DNA from: Euryodendron excelsum
Lineage: Eukaryota; Streptophyta; Magnoliopsida; Ericales; Pentaphylacaceae
Direction: 5' to 3'
Length of the DNA: 64,000 bases
Assembly: GCA_033060915.1 (NCBI GenBank)
Contig: CM065381.1
Coordinates: forward strand, 35,101,836-35,165,835
The position numbers and the translations under genes were made by a program. Shown piece after piece: positions 33,184 to 44,054 of this stretch (position 1 is the stretch's first letter; each line of letters opens with the position of its first letter). The notes beneath the pieces are model-generated. The model was not told the origin of the DNA and did no database searches. It saw only the letters and a list, made by a program, of their open reading frames with translations.

Positions 33184-34041
33184 ATGGATCCCCTCAAGTA
33201 TATATTTGAGAAGCCAACCCTGTCCAGCAGAATTGCCCGATGGCACATGATCCTGTCAGAATTTGACATCGTCTTCATTACTTGTAAAGCAGTCAAGGGG
33301 CAGGTGATAGCTGATTATCTGGCCAAGAACCCTATTGATGATTATCAATCCATGGAACCCCAATTTCTTGATGAAAATATACTGTGTGTTGATAACGCAT
33401 CTGAAGAGCAAGCAGGAGCCGGGTGGAAGATGTATTTCAACGGGGCTGCTAATAAAAAGGGAGCTGGCATTAGAGCAATAGTAGTGTCAAGAACAGGCAA
33501 TCATTATCCTATCGTGGTTAAGCTACAATTGGAACTATGCACTAATAACATCGCCGAGTATGAGGCTTGCATCTTGGGATTAAGATTGGCATTGGAAATG
33601 AAGATTGACGAATTGGTTGCTTTCGGCGATTCAGATCTGGTTATTCAGCAATCCAAGGATATATACCAAACTCAAGATGCCAAACTTTTCCCGTGTCATC
33701 AACAAGTCAAAGATTTGTGTCAGCTGTTCAGAAGCGTGAATTTTCATCACGTACCCCGAGTAGAGAACAGTTTTGCTGATGCCTTAGCTACGTTAGCTGC
33801 AGCAATCAAGGTCGACAGGGGTACTGAAATACCCCCTCTACATATCTTTACCAGGGATATCCCTTCCTATTGCCTGCACACAACTGTTGAATCCAACGAG
33901 AAGCCATGGTTTTATGACATCCAAAGGTACATTCAAGCCAAGACATTCCCTGATGCAGCATCACAACAAGAGAGGAAGACCATTTGTCGTTTGGCGGGAC
34001 ATTATTTCATGGCTGAAAATGAGCTTTTCAGGAGATCATAG
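33184..34041 (+). pseudogene. Second, plant/archaeal-type RNase H segment of pol
   Basis: Residues ~80-210 carry the additional RNase H typical of Tat/Ogre. Visible motifs: YFNGAANKKGAG (residues 84-95), NNIAEYEACILGL, FGDSDLVIQQ and SFADALATLAA. The Glu and the two later Asp residues are present, but the first catalytic Asp is replaced by Asn (codon 33439-33441), which should impair catalysis. The segment continues into the integrase N terminus and ends at a TAG. Confidence 0.88.
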
Positions 34042-35151
34042 TTCGGACCTCTAAGATGCGTCAACGCCAGCGAAGCCAAAGTTATCATGGAGGAAGTGCA
34101 TGAAGGAGTTTGCGGTCCCCACATGAATAGTCACACGCTTGCAAAGAAGATTCTTCGGGCAGGCTATTATTGGTCAACAATGGAGTCAGATTGTATTAGA
34201 TACGTTCTTCGGTGTCACAAGTGCCAAATACATGGGGATAAGATTAAAGTATCGCCTACTGAGCTCCATTCCATGTCAGCCCAATGGCCTTTTTCTATGT
34301 GGGGAATAGATATGATTGGCCCTATCACTCCTAAAGCTTCCAACGGTCACCACTTCATCCTCGTCGCAATTAATTATTTCACTAAATGGCTGGAAGCCAT
34401 TTCCTATGTTCATGTCACCAAGAGGGTCGTGAAAAGGTTTATAAAAAATCATACCATTTGCCAGTATGGGATTCCCGAGTCACTCATTACCGACAATGCT
34501 TCCAATCTGAATAACGAGTTGATGTCAAAGCTATGCCAAACATTTCGCATTACGCACTAGAATTCGATCACCTACCGACCTCAGATGAACGGTGTAGTGG
34601 AAGCAGCCAATAAGAACATTAAGAGAATACTCCGAAAGATGATTGACAACTACAAAGATTGGGATGAGAAACTTCCTTTTACGCTAATGGCTTACCGAAC
34701 TACTATGAGGGTCTCCACTAGAAGCACTCCCTTCGAGTTGGTCTACGACACCGAGGCAGTCATCCCCATTGAGATTGAGATTCCTTCTTTAAGGATCTTA
34801 ACAGAAACCAAACTGGATGAAGTAGAATGGATCAAAGACCGGTATGCCCAACTCTGCCTGCTAGATGAGAAGCGGCTAGCTGCAGTTTATCACGCTCAAT
34901 GCTATAAAAGGCGAATGGCCAGGGCATTTGATAAGAAGGTACGACCTTGATCATTCCAACCGGGAGATTTGGTGCTCAAAAAGGTTTTCCCCCATCAGGA
35001 GGCGGCACAGGGGAAATTTGCTCCAAACTATAAAGGGCCATTCATGGTAAAAAAGGTCCTATCTGGAGGAGCTCTCATTTTGGAGGAAATGGTTGGTCAA
35101 GAATTCCCTAGTCCATTAAATTCAGATGCTGTCAAACACTACTACATATGA
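34042..35151 (+). pseudogene. Integrase segment of pol
   Basis: The zinc-binding region has VHEGVCGPHMNSH and, downstream, RCHKCQIHG (HHCC type). The catalytic core shows Asp in WGIDMIGPI, Asp in LITDNASNLNN and Glu in NGVVEAANKNIKR, so D,D,E are all retained. Stops at 34558 and 34948 split the core from its Glu and from the C-terminal GPFMVKKVLSGGALIL module. There is no chromodomain; the frame ends DAVKHYYI at 35151. Confidence 0.9.
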
Positions 35152-36334
35152 TTTTGAAAGTTAGACCTTTGGTTTCTGTGAAGAAGCAATAAAATCTACT
35201 CTCCTCATTCTTCACTAATCAATAGGGTAGTGTTTCACTGGTAAAGCTCTATGGACTAAACAATCTAATTCCAAGATGACAAGAGGCCCTCGTTTCATTT
35301 CCTATACAATTAAAATGTACATATATATATAACCTTTGTCAAACCCTTAGAGCCGGTTACTTTCCTTCAGGAACATTCCCCAACAAAGTGATCATGCTTA
35401 GTCAAAGTAGAGGCATTGGAGATATGCGTAAAAAAAAAAAAAAAAAAAGCCCTTGAAGTATTACCTCAAGTTTGCACAAACATTGTTATTAACATCGTTA
35501 GTAAAAAAAAAAAAAAGAAAAAGGGTGCGATGAGATACCCGAAGAAAGATGGGAATACGCAGAAAAGTGTTATTAAACCAAAAATCATTGACGGTGATCA
35601 CTAGTAGAATGGTAGGCTTGAGCCTTTTCCTTTTATTTCAAAAGTAAAAAACCCCCACTGCAAACCCTAAAAGTCCTCTCAGATTAGAGTTAAATTGATT
35701 AGTCCAAATGAGCTTACTACAATATGCCATTGGCTGGAGGATGGTGCAAGTAGCGTTTAGGAGTTTCTCAACAGAAACCAGAGACCAAGCTAAGGAAAGA
35801 GAGAGAAAGAAGAGAGAAAAATTAAGCGCTTCCTGAGGATGTGGTGAAAACCCGAAAGGGCACTGTAGGTAAAAAAGTAGGGATGTGGCAAGATAAAAAA
35901 CTGTCGACCCTGGCGAAAACCTGCAAAGGCGCCTTGGTGCAAAAAAATGATAGAGTTGGGACTGGTGAAAATCCTCACTGGCACTAGTGGTAAAAATAGC
36001 ATATAAAAAAAAAAAAATGAGGGGAGGTGGGGTAGAGATTTAGATGTAAGAAATAACCCAAGTTACAGCATTCCCCAGAAGTTATATGTGTGAAAGTCAG
36101 AAGGCGTCTCGAAAGGTATTCTCCGCCTTAGCCTAGTTAAGGTTAAAGGAAGTAGGGGTTCCTTTCGCGGGACAATCAATCAATCAGATTATCAAACAAA
36201 AGGGAGTTATTTTTTCATTGAGCTGCGATTTTCATTTAACTTTCCTTAAGTTTATTCCTATACTAACCATACAGGGAAAACCATATCAAACATACGGGAG
36301 ACCATGAGTTCATAAGACAAAAAGGAGTACAATA
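35152..36334 (+). other. Spacer between pol and antisense gene
   Basis: No sense coding sequence. It contains A-rich runs (35429-35470, 35505-35522) and, at about 35800-36000, three degenerate ~55-bp units with the core GGTGAAAACCYGMAAAGG. Such phrases (GAAAACC...GGCGC) are common in this part of Tat elements. The antisense gene's 3' end lies at about 36335. Confidence 0.55.
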
Positions 36335-38056
36335 CTAAACGAAGTATGTTTTTCTACAAATGTAGAAATCAGTAAATTTATGAGCGAGAGGCAAAAATAT
36401 ATCGCTTCCCGTCATCATCAGAGGAGGAATCAGCTTGCAGGGATCCACTGGCTCGCCAACCATAAGAGGAGCACTCGAAGAACTACCCATTGTCAATAAC
36501 CCAGGCCAGCCCCGCTCGTAGTCCGCACTTCTGGCCAGAAGCATGTCCCTCTCTCGGGTTAGGGACTCTACAGTCTCCCGCAATGACTGACTATCCGTCA
36601 TAGCAGCCTTTAAGGAAGTGGAGTTGTTTAGAGCACCTCGTGGCCTCCTACGTCCCCTCGCAGCACTCAAAGGTGGGTCATCATGTGTAGATCTGGCTGC
36701 TGCTAACTGCATCTCCAGCGAAGCTACCTCAGCATCCCTCACTCTCAACCGGTCATGCAATGTCCGTATCAGACGGCGGTTGTCCCGCCTATGACGATGC
36801 CCCTGAACAATCGTAGCAGTTAAGAAGTCGGTATACCCTACAGGAGGTACAGGAGTCTCAATGAGAAGATCCCCAAGTCTACTGGGACCTAACACGTAGC
36901 GTCAAAGCCAATAGTGATAGGCCTCAGTCGCAAGGGGCAGGATAGAGAATGGATCGTCATCGTCAACGTGAGGAAGCAAAGATTTCCATGTATCCATAAC
37001 TCTCTCCACCAATGCTCCCGGGATTGACGCCTCAAATAAAAGAGTGAACTCAGCTGCAGATGCAAAAAAAGGGATATCCTGACTCCTACCAAGCTGTCGC
37101 AGAACCCGAATCCCGAAGACAGGGGCAATGCCCCGCAAGCCTGCTAGGGGCACAAAGGTTCTCTCGGAAGGTCGAACTCTTAAGCAATACCTACCAACAA
37201 GTCCTGAATACCACTTGACCGTGCCTGACCTCATGCTCTGGAGATAGTCAGCCCAAGATGCAACGGTCTGCGAAAATCTCCCCTCATCTGCCATGACGCC
37301 CTGAGATCTCGCTAGGGAATGTATATGGTCAAGCTCAGGATACCATGTATGCTGAAATAAAGGAGTAACAAACAAGTGCCCAATCGCCCAAAGTTGGAAG
37401 AGAGTAGCATATCCCCGGAAACGAGCATCAACGGTTTGCTGGAATCTCGTAAGACTCACAAAAGTCTCCCCTACAATCATAGGAGCATAGGAATGCCCCT
37501 TACGGATTAAGGCCAACAGTGCACATAGTCGACAGTCCACTAAATCATCTCCTCGTGGGAACACCAAGTAGTTCAGCAGAAGCAAGGCTAGAGCAACCAT
37601 ACAAGAAATAGCCCAATCCTGGGAAGTGTGCCAATTGCCTGAATGGACTTGCCTACCCGTAAGAAACTCAAAACGAGACAAGAGGAACTCTGCTGGGACG
37701 TAAGGAAATTGGGGCAACAAAGAAGATGAAAGAACGGCGCGTCTGAGTCCGAGCTGGGATGAGACCACTGTAATACAGCCATCCGGAAAGAGGGGTCCCA
37801 CAATGTCTGCAGAAACATCTCGAAAACCAAGAAGAAACCCATACTCGTGGGGGTTAGGGGTAAGTTCGCACTCCCCGAATAGGAAAAGAGACAAGTCAAG
37901 CTGCCAAAAGGGAATCACCGCCTCCATGAGCCCAGGAATAGACCGCACTAATAGAAGTGAAGCCATCTGACCAAAGGACCGGCGAAAGATATGCTACTCA
38001 TCCGGAGGGTAACTGTTGTGCCGAGCTCTCAATCGACTCAAAGCTGCATCTGCCAT
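36335..38056 (-). pseudogene. Antisense plant-mobile-domain/DUF7745-like extra ORF, two stops
   Basis: On the minus strand one phase runs from ATG at 38056-38054 to a stop at 36335, about 573 codons, with in-frame TAG (37996-37994) and TGA (36904-36902). The central part has the features of this family: FWQLDLSLFLFGECELTP, EYGFLLGF, GPLFPDGCITVV, then LALLLLNYLVFPRG, CALLALIRKG and VGETFVSL. Residues ~390-480 are a charged helical, coiled-coil-like region (RLRVRDAEVASLEMQL), and the C terminus is Ser-rich. Such antisense extra ORFs are known in Tat elements and are related to domains otherwise found with DNA transposons. Function is unknown. The start follows a splice-acceptor-like TTTTCAG directly. 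Confidence 0.8.
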
Positions 38057-38057
38057 C

Positions 38058-38942
38058 CTGAAAATGTAAGCCAAGGTAATAAATGTTAATATATTGAGCA
38101 GACAGTTGACATAATAAAGTAAAATGAAATAAACAACTAACACAAGCAAAACAAATAAAAGATTTCGAATGATAAGTCAAAACAAATTTCCCACCCACGC
38201 CTTTTGATTTTTCTAACTCCAAATCATATCTCAAGGGTTTTCTGCCTTTTTCCTTCAAAAAGATTTTATTTCTAAAAACCTTTTATAACTCTTTCCCTAA
38301 TTTCTAAAATTTTGGCAGAGTTTTGTTTTAAAATGGTCCCTACAACACCCATAACATTAACACAAAACGTGCACTTCACATTGTAACAATCACATAACAT
38401 CAGCACCCGTGCACACTTTTTAACTTTTTGAAATTTTCAAACCACATGTTTTATTTTTCCAATAAATCAATGGTTTTCAAAAATGCCTTAAAATTCTTCA
38501 AAATCATTTCAAATGTTTTTCAAAAATATTCCTACATTTTTTCGAATTTTAAACTCTAAGGAATTTCATCAATTTCTTGAGTTTTCTCAGTTTCCTAAAT
38601 TTTTTAAGTATTTTTCTATTTTTTAAAAAATAAAAAATTCACCGAGTTTTCAAAAAATTACGAAACTTCATACGGTTGATAAACACATTTTTCTAAGGCA
38701 CATGGCATAAAAATCTAGCCAGAAAATCCAATGCCCAAGCCTGTAGGAACAAATTCCCTATTCCTACAAAAAACCCCCTTCACATACTCTTATAAAATCA
38801 CTCAAATTTAATCAAACAAGCACCAAAATGCAAAAGTAACATCACCACAGTGTTTAAAACATACCAAAACATCAATTTCTACTATTCACATGATTCAAAC
38901 GAATTTCTACACAACAAAATCAACAAAAATTTGAAAACTCAC
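38058..38942 (-). other. Apparent 5' intron of the antisense gene
   Basis: On the minus strand a GTGAGT donor (38942-38937) and CATTTTCAG acceptor (38060-38058) bound 885 bp of AT-rich sequence directly before the gene's ATG. Element X has the same boundaries (GTGAGT at 57650, TTTTCAG ending 59790), and the intron bodies share a ~200-bp segment (M 38400-38600, X 57990-58180). A 36% difference in sequence elsewhere would not be expected of coding DNA. The frame 38258-37998 spans the acceptor and is not a gene. Confidence 0.6.
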
Positions 38943-39207
38943 TTTTTTGGAGTTCTCCGGTAAAATCTTCTCTTCCGGCGACTTTTCCGGAGACGTTGTC
39001 TCCTTCCGGCAAACACCTGTGGTCTCTAAGAAGTGCCCCTTCAAGGTTCAAGTCGGTTTCCCTACAAACACTCTCAATCTTTCACAAACTCTTCAAAATG
39101 CCGCAACTATTCGAACCAGAAAATTTTCTGATTTTGTTCCCAAGCCTAGCACCACTAGTAGAGGCGCCAAGCATCTTCTGCCATAGGCGCCACTCCTAGT
39201 GGCGCCA
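38943..39207 (-). promoter_or_regulatory. Presumed exon 1 and promoter-side palindromes of antisense gene
   Basis: Upstream of the donor on the minus strand is a ~150-nt exon-like block also present in X (57480-57649). Farther upstream are two GGCGCC palindromes (39185-39207, 9-bp arms AGTGGCGCC, and 39148-39168) of the same type as in the LTR promoters. No clear TATA box is seen. The block has no consistent ORF between M and X, so it is probably 5' untranslated. Confidence 0.5.
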
Positions 39208-39378
39208 GTTTCCAAATTCGGGGCAGCTTTGCCCTTTTTCCCGCCAAAACTCATTTTCAAAGGCCTTTTGGGCCTAATATCCATTTTCAAACCCCTGTTT
39301 TCCTAATCCATCCCTCCGACTGCCTCACGATCAACATGGGGCTCTTACTTTATCGTTTTCTGTCTTTGACAAGCAAAG

Positions 39379-39397
39379 ACAAAAAAAGATGGGCAGT
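39379..39397 (+). promoter_or_regulatory. Polypurine tract of element M
   Basis: ACAAAAAAAGATGGGCAGT directly before the 3' LTR start TGTAAGC, the expected second-strand primer. The ~100 bp upstream matches, in inverted orientation, the equivalent regions of Y (6081-6170) and X (57173-57270). Confidence 0.75.
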
Positions 39398-41251
39398 TGT
39401 AAGCACCCCATTTTTGACCGCTCGTCGGTCTCCACTCCGTCCAGACTTATGTTCAAGTCATTGGGGGATATTTTAATCCAAATTAACTTTTTAAGTATAA
39501 TCCCGTCAATTCATAGCTTCGCAGGCCCCACGGGGCCGAAATAGAGATAAAATGACCAAAATGCCCCTGGGGCATCATTCGTTCTAATCCCAAATCAGGC
39601 GCGTCTTTCTGAAAACGGTAAGTCCCTTTACCAATTCCAATTCCAATCCCTCTCTCGAGATAGTTGATTCCTCAAGATGGTAAATCTATTCAAATCAGGC
39701 ACGACTTTCCGAAGACGGTAAGTCTCCTTTCCAATTCCAATTTAGGCACGTCTTTTGGAAGATGGTAAGTCCCCTTTCTAATTTCAAATTCAATTCCAAT
39801 TTCAACCCCTCTTTCGAGACAGTTTATTCCTTGAGATGGTCTGGCACGTTTTTCGAAAAAAATCTCTTCGGAACGGTAAGTCCCTTTAAACTTGTCGACC
39901 GGGATGAAACCACAAATCCCCTAGATGGTAGAACGGTCCACCTTTGGCGCCTACTAGCCCGCCAATGCAAAAATGTCCGTTTAGGCATGCCTTTCGAGAA
40001 AGTTGATTCTTAGGCGCTAAGTCCCTTTAGCAGCTACCCGAGATCAGGCAGTCTCGGGAATGATCGCGAACCGTTAGAGTAGCGAAAATACTCGCAAGCA
40101 TCGCAATCGTCAAAGTAGCGAAAATACTTGCAAACAGGTCGATATAGGGAATTGCCAACAAACCCCTGTATCACACGACCGCCGTAAGAGTGGCAGAAAT
40201 ACTTAAAACCTAGGTGAACACCAGTGCCTGCTAGCCCACTCCGGTGAAAAATGACCAAACTGCCCATTGGGCCTTTTTTGGCACGTTTCACGAGAACACC
40301 CCTAAGTTTTCAGAATGGTAAGTCCAACCTTCCAAGATTGTCTTAAAAGCAATCCGGCACGATTAGGGGCCTTCTAGTCAGTTTCGGGCCAGTTTCGAGA
40401 CTTTCCGGTCAAGATGACCATTTCGCCCCTAGGCATCCAAACGCCTTGGGAACCACACTAGCTCTGGGTATCAAATCGGTAACCTTCCGAGAATGCTTCT
40501 TATAGTATTCTCAACCTTCCTCCATCTTTTCGGATCATTCCGAGTCAGTTCCGATAAACTCGGTGTAAAATGACCGTTTTGCCCCTGGTGGGCAGATCGC
40601 CTTTTTCTAGCCACGCCGGCTCTGGGTATCAAACCTGTAACCTCATGAGATTGCTTCTTATAGTATTTTAAACCTTCCTCTATCTTTTCAGATCATTCCG
40701 AGTCAGTCCCGGCAAACCCTGTGCGAAATGACCGTTTTGCCCCTGGTGGGCCGATCGCCTTTTCTGATCACACCAGCTCTGGGTATCAAACTGGCAACCT
40801 TTGGGAACATTCTAAATAATGTCCCCAAGTCTTGAGTCTTTTTCCAGGACATTCCAAGTCCGTCCCGGCAGCTTTCCAACCCGATTGACTGTTTTGCCCC
40901 TAACGGCTCGGTCAATCCTTTCGACACATCATATCCTCATTTTTCAAGTCAAATACCTCCGAGACACTATTCTAAGTGCTCCTGCCCTTTTCCGGCTCTC
41001 CGGGTCATTCCCGGCCTCTTCAAATCGTTCCTGGACTTTCTAGAGTCACTCCTAGTGAATCCAAGCTAAAAATTGCATGGTAGTCACTAGTACAAGCGCC
41101 CAAATCTCCCAAAGATATGTTGTTTGCCGACCTAAACACTTTCCTAACTGGATGGTGCCACTAGTAGTGGCGCCAAGCCAAAAAAATGGCCTCTGCCAAG
41201 AGAAAAATTGGCCTGGCACCACTCCAACAAGTGTCAGGTGTATCTCATGTC

Positions 41252-41259
41252 TATAAATA
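41252..41259 (+). promoter_or_regulatory. TATA box, M 3' LTR
   Basis: TATAAATA as in the 5' LTR. The upstream palindrome block is shortened here: one unit (41157-41174) and part of a second remain because of a small deletion. Confidence 0.7.
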
Positions 41260-41983
41260 CAGAGCCTCCTCCAGCGTGAAAGAGGTCCGCAAACTCAATC
41301 TAAAAACCCTAATTTTCGATACACAAAGCTCGTACACTTCCTAAACCCTAGCTTCCTTAGGTTTTCCAAACCCTAGCCACCATACACAAATCCTAACCTC
41401 ATATAAACTCATACACACCCCTATACACTTATACACTAGCCTCTAACCCTCCATTGAAGACTTGGAGCTCTGCAACTATGAAGATTTGAAGACCAAGAAA
41501 AAGCTCTCAAAGACTGAAGCAAAGACCGAAGAAAAAGCAAGAAAGCAAGGTACGCAAAGCCAAGCAAAATAAAGAAGACACAAGTTATGCTTTCTATTTA
41601 AATTTCTGCACTTCCCCTCTCTCTGTTCTCTCTCCTAATCCACTTGGGTTTTCTCTATTTTAATCCCCCATCTCTTTCCCCCCCCCCCCCTTTCTTTGCA
41701 TGCTTGAAACAAGGAGACTCCCGGTCCATGTGTAGGATTAGACTATTAGAGGGTCACCGTATCAGGGGCTTTCTTGTAGTCCAACCGGAGTCCACGTGGG
41801 TTCGACTCCCTTGATTATGTGGTGAAGCCTTAACCTTGTATGTTCACGACCCCAAATTTGCATTGTGCATATCATGATCTTTCATCTTCCAAAAATCGTT
41901 TTCAAACTCGTTTTCAAAGCTTGCATTACACTTGTTTTCAAAATTGCATCAAAATATCTTTTTTCAAAGCTTGTTTTTAAAAT

Positions 41984-42038
41984 CACAATCTTAGGGTGAT
42001 TCTAGCATTTCCATGGCTAGGGTTACTTTAGGAAAGTG
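41984..42038 (+). other. Leader stem-loop 1, M 3' LTR
   Basis: 24-nt arms around the loop TTTCCAT. It differs from the 5' LTR copy by two bases: one in the loop and one in the right arm. Confidence 0.65.
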
Positions 42039-42095
42039 TTACATTTAAAGTGACTTTCATGGTCCATATTTTCAAACCTTTGTTATTTTCAAAAC

Positions 42096-42150
42096 CACTT
42101 TCTTAAAGTGGTTCTAGCCTTCTTATGTTTAGAATCGCTTTAAGAAAGTG
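42096..42150 (+). other. Leader stem-loop 2, M 3' LTR
   Basis: 24-nt arms around the loop TTCTTAT. It contains the local palindrome CCACTTTCTTAAAGTGG. It starts 112 nt after stem-loop 1. Confidence 0.68.
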
Positions 42151-43010
42151 AGACATTTTTATACCTTCTAAAAACTCTTTTTTCAAAAGTCTCTCTTCCT
42201 AAAAATCTCTTTTTCAACATACTTTCCTAAAACTCTCCTTTCCAAAGTTGTTTTCAAAAACTCCCTCCAAAAATCTATTTTTCAAAACTCCCTTTTTCAA
42301 CTCCTTTCCAAAATACTCTCTCCAAAATTCACTTTCTAAAAACGCTCCCTAAAAATTTTTCCAAAGACTCTCTCTAACAATCTTTTACCAAAATTATTTC
42401 TAAAAACTCTCTTCCCAAAATCTTTTTTCAAGAAACTCCCCTCTAGCATTTTCCTTCTAAAAATCTTCGTTTCCAAAAATGCACTTTCCAAAAATCTATT
42501 TTTTTTATGCCCAAGTCAAGCCTTAGAGTTAACAATTAGGAAACCCTAATTTTCTTTCCAAAAACATGGTTTTCAAATTTGCCTTAAAACCTAGGTTTCC
42601 AAAACCTCTTGTTTTCTACATCAAAACTATACATATTTTCAAACCCTATCTTCTACGTCGAAACTATAGTCTTCCCAAATCTAGGGTTTCTACAACCTTC
42701 CTTTCCAAATCCTTGTCGAATCCAATCTTTCGTTTAGGAAACCAAATCCAATCTTCTCGTTTAGGAAACTAGATCCAATCCTCCGTTTTTTAAAACAAAA
42801 TCAAACTTTCTCTTTTAGAAACAACATCCAATCCCTTCCTAATCCAAATCTTTCCTAATTCAAATCATTCCTAATCTTCTACTTTCCTAAATCTTAAGTT
42901 TCCAAAACTTGAACATAAAAATCTTTCCTAAATTTTAAAACTTAACTTCCACATCATTCCTAATTCAACCCTTTCCTAATCTTCTATCTCTTTCCAAATC
43001 TTAACTTTTC

Positions 43011-44054
43011 AAATATAAGTTTTTCAAATCTTTCCTAAACTCAACCTTTCCTAATCTCAAGATTTTCTAAAACTAAAACTTTCTAAATTTCAAATCTTTC
43101 TAAATCCAAAGCTTTCTAAACTCAAAACTTTCTTAATTCAAAACTTTCTTAAGTTGAAACTTTCTTAATTCAAACATTTTCTAAATCTTTCCTAATTTAA
43201 AATCTTTCTATAATTTTAAGCTTTCCAAATTCAAAACTTTCTTAACTTGAAACTTTCCAAATTCTAAACTTTTCTTAAACTAAAATTTTCCTAATTCAAA
43301 ACATTTCTAAATTCAACACTTTCCTATTTCAAAACCTTTCTTAAAACGAAACTTTCCTAATTCGAATCTTTCCTAAATTCCAAGCTTTCCTAATCTTCCA
43401 AGTCCAATATTCAAGTCAATTATTTTCCAAAATCTTTCCAAGTCAAATCCAATCTTTCTTTTCTAAGTCCTTAAGTCTAGGTTTCCTAAAACCAAATTTT
43501 CCAAAGTCAAGTCTTTTCAAATATAAGTTTTCAAATATAAGTTTTCAAATCTTTCCTAAATTCAACCTTTCCTAATCTCAAGATTTTCTAAAACTAAAAC
43601 TCTAAAACTTTCTAAATTTAAAATCTTTCTAAATCCAAAGCTTTCTAAACTCAAAACTTTCTTAATTCAAAACTTTCTTAAGTTGAAACTTTCTTAATTC
43701 AAACCTTTTCTAAATCTTTCCTAATTTAAAATCTTTCTATAATTCTAAGCTTTCCAAATTCAAAACTTTCTTAACTTAAAACTTTCCAAATTTTAAACCT
43801 TTCTTAAACTAAACTTTTCCTAATTCAAAACATTTCTAAATTCAACACTTTCCTATTTCAAAAACCTTTCTTAAAACGAAACTTTCCTAAACCTAAAATT
43901 TTCCTAAGTCGAAACTTTCCTAATCCGAATCTTTCCTAAATTCCAAGCTTTCCTAATTTTCCAAGTCCAATATTCAAGTCAATTCTTTTCTAAAATCTTT
44001 CCAAGTCAAATCCAATCTTTCTTTTCTAAATCCTTAAGTCTAGGATTCCTAAAA
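43011..44054 (+). repeat. ~520-bp tandem duplication in M 3' LTR
   Basis: Copy 1 (43011-43532) begins AAATATAAGTTTTTCAAATC and copy 2 (43533-44054) AAATATAAGTTTTCAAATC. Copy 1 is nearly identical to the 5' LTR, whereas copy 2 differs from it by roughly 3% plus a ~27-bp insertion. The junction sits at the shared word CTTTTCAAAT. Confidence 0.85.

Larger units (their letters stand above)
31645..35151 (+). pseudogene. pol: pol (RT-RNase H-aRNase H-integrase), six in-frame stops
   Basis: One uninterrupted reading phase of about 1,169 codons covers all pol domains, broken only by stops at 32812-32814 (TAA), 33037-33039 (TAG), 33181-33183 (TAA), 34039-34041 (TAG), 34558-34560 (TAG) and 34948-34950 (TGA). 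There is no frameshift, so decay has been by point substitution. Domain order RT, RNase H, second RNase H, integrase without a chromodomain is the Tat/Ogre order. No functional polyprotein can be made from this copy. Confidence 0.92.

Noticed and set aside
36889..37128. 79-codon minus-strand ORF
   Set aside because: A frame-shifted shadow of the mobile-domain gene.
37998..38258. 86-codon minus-strand ORF upstream of the mobile-domain gene
   Set aside because: It crosses the apparent splice acceptor and has a different phase from the mobile-domain frame; no homologue in X.
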